Below, piece by piece: positions 1 through 11,900 of a DNA stretch of 64,000 nucleotides. Both the position numbers and the translations under genes were made by a program. Each line of letters opens with the position of its first letter. The first letter of the stretch is position 1. The DNA comes from Sabellastarte sp. h YS-2021 (Eukaryota; Annelida; Polychaeta; Sabellida; Sabellidae). The stretch covers positions 55,720,255 to 55,784,254 of the forward strand of contig OZ024933.1 in assembly GCA_964017235.1 (NCBI GenBank). The letters run 5' to 3'. The notes beneath the pieces were generated by a model, which worked only from the letters and a program-made list of their open reading frames with translations, did not search any database and was not told where the DNA came from.

Positions 1-1196
1 ATATAACCAGCTAACCAAGGTATGTATACTGGTCTATTTAAGTTTTTTTTATTGTTATTTTGAAGTGAAGATGTACACAATCCTTGCTACAGTTGTTGAA
101 TATGTATGATTACCACAATATGAATACACATCTGGTCATTCATTGAAAGCTCAAGCATTTATACCTCTGTTATTTCCATCCTTATTATAAGCTGTAAGAA
201 AATATGGGGCAATCCCTCTTTGGGGTTGCTATTCATGAAAAAAGTCAAGGTGAACCTCAAAATCAATATATAGTCCCTATTATCAAATAAGTATATTCTT
301 AATCTGAGACTCAAAATCATTGATGTACTCCATTTTAAGTGATTATATTTAAGTTTGCATGAAAAGACTTGTAAATTTTGAGTTGATGCAAAGATAGCGG
401 CATTAATTATGGTTGAAGTGTTAATTTCTGAGTTTGTGTAAATGCTACTTGGGTAGGATTTTACTTGCTAAACATGAGTTCGTGTATCTATGCAGGACTG
501 AACTAAGTTTGAGATATAGTTTGAAAAAATTTTATGAATACCAGTCCTGGTGCCTTTTGTATGTTAACTTTGTACTATAAATTTTATCTGTCAAAACTTA
601 ATCTTGAGCTGTAGTGATGTTCTGACACAACAGATTCCAACATTTAAGGTTTAGGACTAAAACCTTGGCATTCTTTTTAACCCCAGCCCATAAAGGCCGT
701 GGTTATAGTCGTCACATGACCGCGGTGGGAATAAAGCTTTTGGGTGTTCCACAGCCTAAACCAATTCACCAACAACTGAATCATCTGTTCTTTGTGCTAT
801 TGTATACATTTCCTGAAAATTTCGTCAAAATATATCCATAACTTTTTGAGTTGGCAAACCTACAAACCACCTACGAAAACATATCCTTGGAGAAGATAAT
901 AAGAGAGATACTTTTTGGTCAGTCCATCCTGTTTGACCAGAGAACAGGAGCAAAATATTGAATCTGACGCTCCAAAACATTTGCGGCCCATGATTTCTTA
1001 CAAGTTGTTTTCACATTCAACCCTCCGCCTCCCTTGGACTAACAATGTTACTACCAATATGACCTATGCATAATAACCAGGGGTCGTATCCATGAAAGGT
1101 CGCAGCCAAATCTCGGGCTTATGGCTATATTTTATGTAAAACACCTTTAGTTAGCACTTCCTCTGTACTCCTATTAGCTGTACATTGTAGCAGCCA
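1..1196. other. AT-rich non-coding stretch
   Basis: No recognisable coding sequence or repeat boundary was seen on either strand. Confidence 0.5.
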
Positions 1197-1330
1197 GTAC
1201 GATTATGACCTATACATGGTAACCTATAGTGATCTGATCTATGCATGGTAACCTACATCAATATGACCCATATATATGGTAACCTGTACTTATATGATCT
1301 ATACAGTGGTAACCTGTGCCAACATGACCT
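1197..1330 (+). repeat. Degenerate ~30-bp minisatellite, about 4.5 units
   Basis: Four to five diverged units of about 30 bp follow the pattern 'atatgacctatacatggtaa' plus cct and a short variable link. The words TGAYCYATR and GGTAACCT recur in register at 1197-1330. A related single unit lies near 1055-1080. The copies have drifted, so the array is not recent. Confidence 0.75.
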
Positions 1331-4300
1331 TTCACTAAGCTTCTAAATGGCACACCAGATCCATCATTTTTTGTGCAAGTGCAATAAATAATTTAAAAAA
1401 TTCTTAAAGCATTAAGTGCTCGTATTTTCTCCTACTTATATCCTAAAAGAGGTCATTATAAATCTCTGGTGAAAAACATTTGTAGGTAACGCATGTGGTA
1501 GGCAATAAAAATTCACATGACAAAATTTCAAGAGCTGATTGTTCAACACATTAAGGAAAACCAGACAATATGAGTATTAACTTTTATTCAGACACATATT
1601 CATTATCATGTGACTTGTTCTACATACTGCGAGATCAAATACTGGCTGTGAATAAAGCAACTGTAATCTTAAAACATCAGTAAATAGTTCAACCTACTTA
1701 GTATTCCATGGCACCTGCTCTATCAGGTATCATGTATTGTATTTAGACGGATTAACCAGAGTATCATATTTTTCTCACTTATGACCCACAAGGGTATTAA
1801 TTTCTACCAGATATTAATTTCAATTGAATAATCACATATTTAAAATTCTCCTACATTTCAGATCTCTTCACTAGGGGTTCACCTTAATTTTATTCACAAC
1901 TTCACTTAAAGAATTTTATGAACAGGTTTAATTATGTTCCATGTCATATATTTGGATCAGTCTTATTAAATAAGCAAGTAATACCAAATTCAAAATTTCA
2001 CTAGTAATGTAAAATGGCAGTCAGCACTATACAGATAAAATTTTTTGGATGTTGAACTGGTCACCTGCATACATACTAAGAAAATATGAATTGAAAGTTA
2101 AAAGGGGGTGGGGCGATTTCATGTTAACGCAAATAATTTCACATATCTTGATCAATCATAAAACTTAGCACTTGCGTTATGACAATACATAAGCTGTAGT
2201 CATCTATATAAATGTAAATCTACAGAAACGAAGCAGGTTAACATAGAAATAGTAACGTATTATGACAGGGATACAAATAATATGTAAATAATGATAAAAC
2301 AAAAAGGTGAAAACTTTTGTAAACATCTCTCACCTTTTTTATTTGGTCATATATGTATGTATAGTTATACATGACAAATTATATTAACAGCTATAATTTT
2401 AGCCTTGTTCTTTCTTTTAAGACTTTGAGTAAATATACAAACAAAACAACAAAAGTTTTATTTAATAGTCATTATGTGACTTATTGCTGGTTTCTCAGCA
2501 TATTAACACAATTAAAGTGATAACTCAAATATGAAGGGACTGTATATTATTATCTTTACTTAACCAGAAGGTTATTCCTTAGATTTTCCCAGATCTCAAT
2601 ATGTTGTTGCCCCTTTTGTGTTACCTGCGAGCTAGGGTTCCTGCCATCCTAGACTGGCTATTTTTATCATATATAATGGAGTGTTTGTGTGCAGACTTTG
2701 AAAGCATACAATAAACAACAGCACTTGAAGAGCACACATCCCTGCCAGGGCCAAACACATCTGTTATTGCTTATGATAGCTATTGTAAAAATCATTTGAA
2801 AATTCCTGGATCCAGAATTCATCCAGGATCATTTCCAAAATTCAATAAGTTCTATGTTAGACCAACACACATATACTGTCAAAATTTTGTGTAAATCCAT
2901 GTAGGTATCTTGCTAACAAACAGACAGAATCCAACGATCACATAACTTCCTTGTCAGAGGTAATTATATTCACTTCACCGTTTTGTATCAAATATGCTTT
3001 TGTGGCTTCCCATAGTCCCTAGCTCTTTAAACCCGGGGTGCTGTTATAATTGATCCTGTTAAAAGTTCCTGCCAAACCATATGATTTGTCCTGAGCGAAA
3101 AGGTTAGTTTTGTGGCAGGAAAAGGTCAGCCTTGTAACCTGCTTCCAACTACTATCATTCATAAAGATCACTTGAGGGACTAGGCTCTGACCACTCTTGA
3201 AGAATAAGCTGGGACTAGTTTTTTTCATTTCTTTGGACAATATCACTCATTTGAGTTTTACATAAGAAAATGATGATTCATAGGATCTGGTCATACCAAC
3301 CTGAAGTTGTCTTATGACTGAAAAGATGGGACAGGAAAGCTGACTCATAAATGATTTAAATGGTTTGTAATATCCTCCCGTATATTAGGTCTGTTATCAA
3401 CCAGGCTACGGACATTTCCATTAATCTCAGCTGTTTAAAGAGTTAAACTTGTGTTTATTTTGTTGTGTAAACTAAAGGCACTGGGATCGAGTCCCGGCAG
3501 AGATAATCAATAATTTGTCAACAGTGTATGGTGGAGATGCTAATCAACAATCATGGAACCTCTTACAGCCAAGTGAGTTTAAGTGTAATAATTCATTCAG
3601 GTGTTATCAAGGGGGAGGTCTTTCTTTGTGAGGGGTGGTATGTAATATCCTTAAGCATACCAGTTCTGTTAACACCTAGGGTTTACTGATTTCCCTTTAG
3701 CTCAGCTGGTCAAAGAGCTAGACTTATGTTTATTTCTCTGTGTAATCAAAGAGATATAAGTGAATTTCAATAGACTCATGAAATTGTACCACACATTACA
3801 GTCAACAATGGTGCAAGATTTAACACTTGCAATACACAAATGATCCATTTATACAATGGGCAACTCAATGCAGTTGACAATAATCACAACAACACAGGCA
3901 ATGGTACGGTTTGTGAAACAAATTATGATCTCTTTACAAATGAAAAATATGCATGATACTTGTGTACATTCCCAACATATTTCATCTTCACAATGAATAC
4001 AAACTGGAAATCACAAATTAACACACATACTCAAGTGTATACAGCAATTTTACTTATTCATAAACTGACAAGTCTTCACCTTGCGATAAAACCAATCAAG
4101 TGATTAATGAAAATTTTAAAGACAAATATCTTGACAAATAGTCTTTATTTTTGGACCAAGTAAGAAGTTTAATATTAACTCCTTATCTCAACCTTTAATA
4201 TAATAAATCAATGAATTAAGTGTGTAACCAGATCACAAACAGACATTTAAAAATTGAAATATTTTACACAAAATAAAGCATATAATTGTATAACATTCTG

Positions 4301-5251
4301 TTTCTGTATGCGGTTGTAATTATCCTCAGTTTATGTTAATATTTCTGCAGGACTTAGCAATAGCAACAATACTTTACAATGTTAAAAGTAAGACACAAAA
4401 GCTACTGTGAAAACTCTCCACTAAAAAGTAATAACAAACATAACAACTCATGAGTAATATTACAGGTACTGATGCTTATATCAACACAAAGTCATAGTTA
4501 CACTATATACATGAAAGATATACTAGTAATCATCAAAGAATGCTTCTTAACTGTTATTATTATTGTGTTTAATTCTTGTGGTCGGCTTTTCTATGCTTAT
4601 TTGTATTTGTCATAATTTCAGATGTTATTTGTAAAACCAGATTTCCAACGCATCTGAAAAAAAGGCACAGAAAGCAATCAGAAAGTATGCTCCAAGACCC
4701 AAGGTTGTATTGCCAAACTTGTGTTACTTACTGCGACAAAAAACACTAAACCTGGTTTTCGTAAATTTATTTCAATTACTACCACAGTTTTCTAACCATA
4801 GAAAAAATTGTCAGTATATTTATGCTGTATATTTCTGGAAACATTGTTTGAATACAATATATATAGCAAATATATACCCAGCAACTGATTCGTTGATACC
4901 CTAAATGTAGTTAGAACAACATTAAAGGTATGTACTCACCAAAGGTATGAGCATTTTACAATTAAATCAATAAAACCAAACTTTGACCTGAGACAAATAG
5001 AGAGATCGGGCGACCAGGAAAATCTCAAGATTGTCCTTGCACAAACTTGCGACATCATGGTCATTTTAACTGGACATCTGTGCTATATCCTGATATTAGC
5101 TATCGCTCTGATAAATGTTTAAGCATTTAAGAAAATTACAATAGTTTCTCATCCATTGTATTGTTTTTTTCGTATGGATTGCCTTGTACACAATGTATAT
5201 ATTACATTGATTCCAGCTTCATGTCCCTGTTGTTAGATACAAAGATAGATG
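1331..5251. other. Non-coding stretch downstream of the K2P gene
   Basis: AT-rich sequence with many stops in all frames. The short open frames (for example 3019-3246 minus and 4710-4904 plus) show no recognisable domain and are probably chance. Confidence 0.5.
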
Positions 5252-5400
5252 TTAACATGTTTGGCATCTAATCACAGGCTGTCATCTCTGTGTGGTTTTA
5301 ACTCCCACAAGTGACAATGCCAAGGACCTGTCCCAATATGACCCTTGCTGTTGATCAGGACATAAACGCCTTACTTTGACCTTTGACCTTTCTTGACCTT
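5252..5400 (+). repeat. tRNA-derived SINE, family B (partial)
   Basis: Shares GTTTGGCATCTAATCACAGG, the CCCACAAGTG T-arm remnant, GGACCTGTCYCAATATGACC and a TTTGACCTTTGACC end with copies near 17676 and 33035. The first tRNA-like arm is missing or too diverged to see. Confidence 0.72.
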
Positions 5401-5541
5401 GCATACATGTCTTAACTGCAGTCGATTTCCTAGTACATGTAGTTTTTTGATGGGCAGATTGGTGTAGTGTTTTAGCACCCTTTGATTTCATCTCTTTGGC
5501 AAAGTGTCGTATCTGGACCCAGTCTGAAATTCCAAAATTGG

Positions 5542-5612
5542 CATCTAGGTAGTTATTGTGAAGATAATAACGGACATCTAGGTAGTTATTGTGAAGATAA
5601 TAACGGACATCT
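5542..5612 (+). repeat. 33-bp direct tandem repeat, two copies
   Basis: Units at 5542-5574 and 5575-5607 are identical as read, followed by the first five bases of a third. The unit begins CATCTAGGTAGTTATTGTGA. The lack of divergence points to a recent duplication. Confidence 0.9.
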
Positions 5613-6103
5613 TACTGTCACTAGGTCAATTACTGAGTTAATCAATAAAATATTATTACTGTTGCAAAATGGTAGTGTAGTAGGATCACCTTTGAAATTC
5701 TCTCCTCCCAGTTGTCATTTTTTTCATAAATATCTTGAATTATCAATATAGTGACTCGACAGAAAGTTTTGGGGCCTAATGCTCTTGCGAACATGACTGA
5801 TTGCATGTAGTAATCATTTCAAAGTCAACTACTCTCTCTAAATATTACATGGACGCAGTTGTGTTAAATCTATGGTTGAAAAATTCCTTTTTTCTCTGAT
5901 TTTATAAATATTTGATCTGCCTGTGTCTTTATGATACTAGTAAAGCAGAAAGCTTAGGTGCTATAAACAAAAACAAAAAATTAATAAAATAAAAAAGTGC
6001 TAGAGGTGTGATTGAAGGCCACAAACAAACTGGCCGTCAAGAGTGTTGTCAGAATCTATTGAGATCACATCACTGGTATTTTGTAAAGTCGTAAACCAGG
6101 ACT
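5613..6103. other. Non-coding spacer
   Basis: AT-rich, with no gene and no repeat family that could be named. Confidence 0.4.
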
Positions 6104-6473
6104 GGGGCTGGTTTCATGAAGCCTCCTTAAGATAAAGGTCACCTTAACTTCAAGGATTTCCTTGAATTTCTCCCTCTTTTAAAAATCTCAGTTTCACAAA
6201 GCCTCCTCACTTAAGGAGACATTGAAAACTCCCTTAAATTTCAAGGAAGCTAAGGGCCTATCCTTAAATTTAAGGAAGTGTCCTTCAAGGAAGGTTTTAA
6301 TAACTATAAAGAACATTTGCTCCCTCCTTAAGTTTCAAGGAAGACCTTTGAAAAGAAGAGTTAAAGGAGGTTTTGTGAAACTGAATTTGAAGGTGGCCTT
6401 CCCAGGGGAAAAAAATGACCTTGCTTTACTAAAGTGGGTCCCTTTCCAAAGGAGGCTTTGTGAAACCGGCCCC
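6104..6473. mobile_element. MITE 1 of the GGGGCCGGTTTCA-ended group (370 bp)
   Basis: The left end is GGGGCTGGTTTCATGAAGCC and the right end, read inward on the other strand, is GGGGCCGGTTTCACAAAGCC, both continuing into TCCTT. A second inverted pair, TTTCACAAA at 6192-6200 and TTTGTGAAA at 6372-6380, lies about 90 bp inside each end. The interior is dominated by AAGG/CCTT words in both orientations. It has no transposase, so it is a non-autonomous DNA element. The open frame at 6222-6587 is a by-product of this composition. The superfamily cannot be assigned because no clear target-site duplication was seen. Confidence 0.85.
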
Positions 6474-7537
6474 AGATGCTTAATTCTGATGAACAGTGTT
6501 GGCATCTATACACAAATCATACTGATATGGAATTTGAACTTTGTGTCCACCTTCAATAGATGGTGTTTTAATAAAATTGATTGTTAAATTTGTTTCAAAA
6601 TGGTACAGAGAAACAAAAACTTTATATTTGTACAGTCACAAATTTCACTGTCAATATTAACTGTACGATTAGAAGGGAAAGTATTAACGCTAGTAAAATA
6701 ATATTGCACTCCACAAACACAGTAGAAATGTAACAGGAAATTAACCAAAGCAATTCCTTAGGACATTTACTTAATAATTTAATTTACTTGTGAATTGTAA
6801 ATTACTCCTATTGTTTCAGTTATGTTAACAATTTATAATTGCTCAAAGGAACATGTGTTAATTATAAAGGAACCAACAGATTAATAGTCGAACTCTGCAC
6901 CCGACAACCCGACAACAGACCGCAGACATCTTCCAGGGGTGTTTCCGGAAATCTGGGATTTTTTAGTATATATACAGAATATGATCTGGAACTTTTTCCC
7001 CAAATTTGATCAATCCTGGCTTTGGTCAGGCCCTATCCAGATAAAAAAATTTACACTTTTTTATGCATTCATAGCATCAACAATCCAACGTAAGGGAAAC
7101 CGGTGCATATAAAAATATTGCGTGGTTTGTATGTCCAGCTACTCAGTTCAAATGTGGCAGACAGTAAAATTTAGTAATCAATCGAAGTAAGAAAATAAAT
7201 CTAAGCTGTAATAAGGACCCAATGTGGTAAATGTTAATTAGAAATTAATCTCATGAAAATTCATAAATATTTTACACAAATGAGGAATACAGTGACACAT
7301 TTTGATAAGCTTTTTAAAAGTTAAAGTGAAACATGTGTGTGATACATATCTACCTCTGACAAACTGGCTAAAAATTAATATAGCCATTAGAGATCCCAAT
7401 ATTTAGTTTGGGTATCTAACAATTACTCACACTTTCAAAGACTGATACTATATCAAATAAATTTCCACATAATCCTACCTTTGTCATATATTAATCCATT
7501 TACAACATACCCATAACCAGACGTTTGTTAGTTCATC
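6474..7537. other. Presumed 3' UTR and downstream flank of the K2P gene
   Basis: This region directly follows the K2P stop codon in the transcript direction, so part of it should be 3' UTR. No polyadenylation signal could be chosen with confidence. The stretch near 7000-7050 (TTTGGTCAGGCCCTA) resembles the CCTCCACC-ended repeat seen elsewhere. Confidence 0.4.
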
Positions 7538-8916
7538 TCATGTACCTACTGTATTATAGCTTGGTGGGTTAACGTGTTCCGGCACAGGGTCTGGGTTGTA
7601 TGGAGGATATCTTGTGAGTACCACTGGTGGGTTATCAGTTCCCATATCCACAGTGAACACCATTGAAGAGTCTGCTTTTGGCTGCATTATGCCATGTTCA
7701 GAGCCTCCTTTGGACATGGCTGATGGTTCAGAGCCAGACTTATGCCCGCTGGCCAGAGGCTGATCTGAACCACTCCTCCTGGCAGACAAGGGCAGGGCTG
7801 ATTCTGCCTTTTGAATGTGATAATGATGTCTATCGAGTGTACTACCATGTTTGGGTGTACTGCAGCTGCTACTGCTAGGGGCAATATAGTGCTTTTCTGG
7901 CCACGAGACATTCCTCTTGATCCAAGGACTGTCGGCGCCCAACCACAAATTGTCAACAGAAGAATGAAAATCTAATATTTCGCCAGTGGCTTCTTTACCA
8001 CTGATATCCACTAAACTGCCTTTGTCTTTGTTCTTATTGTCCTTTGTGCTCTCTTTGAACTTCTTTTTCTTTGATTTTTGAGTGCTGCTGTGCCTTTTTG
8101 AACTGACTTTCTTTTTCGATTTTTTACCCTTTTTAACTTTTCTGCTGACCCCGTCATCAGAAATGAAGCCAATCTTACGGCCGAGCTTTCTGCAACCTTG
8201 ACGTACTTCTTCTTGCATTAAGTCAAAACACATGGCTATAAGAGCCAAGCCTAGGATGAGATACAGAGCACATAAAACTAGCTTCTGCTGTGAGTCCCAA
8301 GAGTCTAAGCTCGTACCTGGCACATAATCTCCGAATCCTATAGTTGTTAAGGTAATGAAACAAAAATACGCTCCAATGAAGAAGTCCCAATCATTTTCCC
8401 AGAAAGTAAAAAGCATAGCCCCTGCCAGGATATATCCTGTGATCAGCAGGAGGCTGACATAGATAGGAACACTGACGTTTTCATTATCCTTGGTTGTCAG
8501 TGATCTTTGTACACCATGGCTCCAGTTGACCTGGTTTGAACTTGTCGGATGATGGCCAGGGGCTCTTTCTACTGGTTCAATAACACCTAAAGCCTCTCCA
8601 TTTGATCCACAGCCACCTTCAACAGCATCAACATCGTCGTTGTTTGCCCCACCAGTCAGTGACACTGCTGTTTCTCCTGGATTTGGAACATCCTTATACT
8701 TGGTCTGTGGTGCCATTGGCCTTTTCTTGCTGTTTGGGCTTTCGCAGCATCGACAGAAGAGTCCACAGCAGATATCACGGTAGATGAACCTGAATGCAGA
8801 TGCCATGAATCCACCTAGGTTAGTGATGGTAAGCAAAGTTAGAGGGATTCCGATAATGGCATAGAGAATGGTCACGACACGTCCCCATACAGTCTTCGGT
8901 GTGATGTGGCCAAAAC
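7538..8916 (-). CDS. Two-pore-domain K+ channel (KCNK18/TWK-18-like), terminal coding exon
   Basis: This is the last coding exon of a K2P channel, a plasma-membrane potassium leak channel that works as a dimer. The exon starts at 8916 just after TTTTCAG on the minus strand. Its first two bases complete the Gly codon of the first filter, giving GFGHITPKT. This is a conserved intron position in many K2P genes. An in-frame Met at 8968 lies in the intron and is not the real start. In order it encodes M2 (about 8880-8795), a cytosolic loop of about 100 residues, M3 (about 8465-8400), the second pore loop with TTIGFGD (about 8327-8346), M4 (about 8282-8217) followed by MQEEV, a Lys-rich stretch (about 8140-8015), a Ser-rich tail and a PPSY motif before TGA at 7538-7540. 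The M2-M3 loop and the tail are long. The second filter GFGD and the M4 sequence favour the TRESK/TWK-18 branch, but the exact subfamily is not settled. M1 and the first pore helix are missing from this exon. Confidence 0.93.
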
Positions 8917-8935
8917 CTGAAAATATAGACATAAA
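8917..8935 (-). promoter_or_regulatory. Splice acceptor of the K2P terminal exon
   Basis: On the minus strand the sequence reads TCTATATTTTCAG directly before the exon, with the AG at 8918-8917. It interrupts the first codon of the GFG filter after one base. Agreement with the family's conserved intron position makes the acceptor more convincing than its modest pyrimidine tract would on its own. Confidence 0.85.
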
Positions 8936-11900
8936 TGAGGTATGACTAAAATGCACTATCTCATCCAAATCTTGAATATTAAAATGCTTGAATTTGAAAT
9001 AGTTTTAAATATTTAACATAATCTTAATATCCTCAGTCCTGTCAGAAATTGACAACACCAATGGGTTTACATCTCTGTTTCTGTTTTTCTGTTTTTATAA
9101 AATTTTGTATGTATCAAAAATCAATTTCTATAATCTGGCACTTTTGGACTGAGATGTTTGAAACTTTGAAACATTCAATTATGTGACTTTATCCTCAAAC
9201 AATGCAATATTGTTAGTATATTTCATGTGCTTTGTTCTTTGTAAGTTGGTCTTGAGTAGTTTCCACAGAGCTGGATTACAATAGAAAATATCTCAGAGCA
9301 GTTTTCAAAAAGGTCTAAATCAAAAGGCACACAAAAAGTGATTTTTTAAAAACATCAAATGGCAGACTTAGATCTGACGTTATGTTAGTCAGCTAGAGTA
9401 TCTTTTCAAAATGCAATTAATACGGTTATTGGGTGTAGCTGTCTATAAAGTGGGAGTCACAGAGTAGAATTCTCATCATAATTTTAATATTTGTTATGAA
9501 ATCAGAATATCAAATGGATAATAAATTTTGCTCTTAATTCCATCTTCTCTTGGAAAAACAAAAAGCACTAAGTTTTGTCATATCACCAAAGATTTTTTTT
9601 AATTTGTGCCTAAGCCAATTTAAAAGGAACTCAGAGAAGAGCTTATTCCAACATTTCACCAGGATGACGACCATAATCTGAATTTTCAAAGAAAGAGCAA
9701 GAAATGTGGAAAAGTGAACCCTTAAAAAGTAACATAAAATATAAAAAATTGTGACAACTTTACATCAAGAGAGAGCAGAGATCAAATGCTGGGAGGTAAG
9801 GCTGTGCCCTTGTAATTATATAACTTTACCCATAATGTTACCTTCTACTTTGTTAACTGTATTTTGGTCACTGTTTTTCTATAATGTGCTCATATACACG
9901 TGCAGATAGTATTATTGTCTTTACAAAGTTTTAGTAGATGTATTGTATCTTGTGTAATGAAAATTTTCCCATTTCTGTTACAGTTTATGGGGGCCTTTGG
10001 AATGTGTAGTCACAAAAAAATGACAAATGTGGAAAGGATTTCCCACACAATCAAGGAAACAGAAGAAGGTTTCCCCACTAGCGAATTTCACAATTATTGC
10101 TCCAATAATCCTCGTTTCCAGTACATTTTAACTTATTACTGCAAACAAACAGACTGATAAACATATGACAGCCTATTACAACATAAACTTCTATCCATTG
10201 CAAAGGTAATATATTTTTTTCCAGAGTAATCAACGCCATTGGAAATGATATTACCAGTTTTATTCTCTGCCAGTTAAAACTAATGTATTTCCAAACTATC
10301 TCAAGATGTTCTATTTTTAGAATTGTTTCATCCCATGCGTACCATCCTTGGTACTTCACACATCTGTAATATCCATACAATTCTTTTCAGACTTGCCAAA
10401 ATACCAACAAAGGAGTAGTATCGGGGAGTCCCAAAGGCCATTTTTATTTTCAGATAAATGACGTATGAATGGTTTCTTTTTTGGTATCCTCCCTATAAGA
10501 GTTTATCTCACATTCCATCCAGGATAAGAAATAGAGACCCTTGTGCTAACCTTAAGTGTCACAAAGATCCAGACCAAATCCCTTCATTGTTAGGCTAGTG
10601 CCAACTAATGGAGTGTCTCTGGTGGTGATGATAGTTACTTAGTGGAATGAATTGTGTTTCAACTGGGTATTGTAAAGATTTACTGGCTCAGGATAGGAGA
10701 TAAGTTTGGGTGGGTAATTTTGAAATGGACAGAGCAGTCATATAAAGCTGTGACTTTGACACATAAGGGGTGAAATATCATGGATTAGATAAACTCTTTA
10801 GAATGGCATGTTTACAGACACAAACAAAATTCTTAAAAAATAAGTGTGTTACACTTATGGAATTGGCCAACACATTTTAAACTTGTAAACCTATAGTTCC
10901 TGATCAATATTTAACACATATATAGGTATACTTAACTGTTTGAGGCGTGATAGATTTAATTTGCTCTGGTTTCAAGTTCAAGATTCCATACTTTGGAGAG
11001 CAAATACTGATTCGAAAGATACCCATCGAATAATTCCATTAGCAATACTAACTTTTAGTGAGATATATACAATCGGATTACAACACTATATATTTAATGG
11101 CTTTTTACCTTGGAATGAGCAAACTATATATTTTGTTCAATTCGCAGGTGTGTTTGGATGGTGAGAGGGAGCCATGATGTCATGGTAACACACTCTCATC
11201 TCTTCTCTGAGGACACAGGGCTTTGAATCTTTTCTCCCCAACTTTTATGGGAAAGCTGATGGTTAGGTGTAAATCGCCTGTAGTTCACAGTGCAAAATCG
11301 TGACCAACTAGTTTGCACAGTACCACTAAAACTATATACTAGTATATAGTAACAATCCATCACTGGGTATACTTCATGTGAAAGCCCAATTGTCACTATT
11401 GCTTTCCTTTTTGGTTCTCAAATACTAATCAGCCTATAATTCTGTATAAACGAGTGATAGATTACTACTATTGTAACACGAAACATATGTCAAGATATAT
11501 ATATATATATTTAACAGCATAACTATTGGAGAAGCCATTTTTACAATTATAATCCTTTATACAGATTTTTAAACCGGCCATTTTTTGGCTTGACCAATGA
11601 GAATTGCAGACACAAGGGTTTTGATTAACGTATGCCTTATAGCTTGGGATAAGAGTAGTGAATGGCTGGGACTGTCAATACAAACTACTGATTAACTACA
11701 TCTCAGATAAGAGAACCTTACTTTTTCTGGCTTTGTACTTGTATTAGGTTTGTATTTAAACCAAATAAACCCCTCCTTTTTCAATCTGTTCTGGTTATTC
11801 ATCTACTTATGTCCTCACTACTGATCTGTCAGTCAATTGCATCATACGGATAAGTTTGTTATTAAAATTCCAGTCAAGTGATTCACCCGGATAAGTGTGT

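Noticed and set aside
6222-6587. 121-codon plus-strand frame as a gene
   Set aside because: It lies mostly within MITE 1 and reflects its AAGG-rich interior.
7663-8787. Open frames opposite or offset to the channel exon (7663-7878, 7687-7956, 8602-8787)
   Set aside because: Shadow frames of the channel coding sequence with no independent domain.
7538-8968. Whole open frame from Met at 8968 as the channel protein
   Set aside because: The part above 8916 is intron: it precedes a TTTTCAG acceptor at the conserved filter intron and lacks M1 and the first pore helix.
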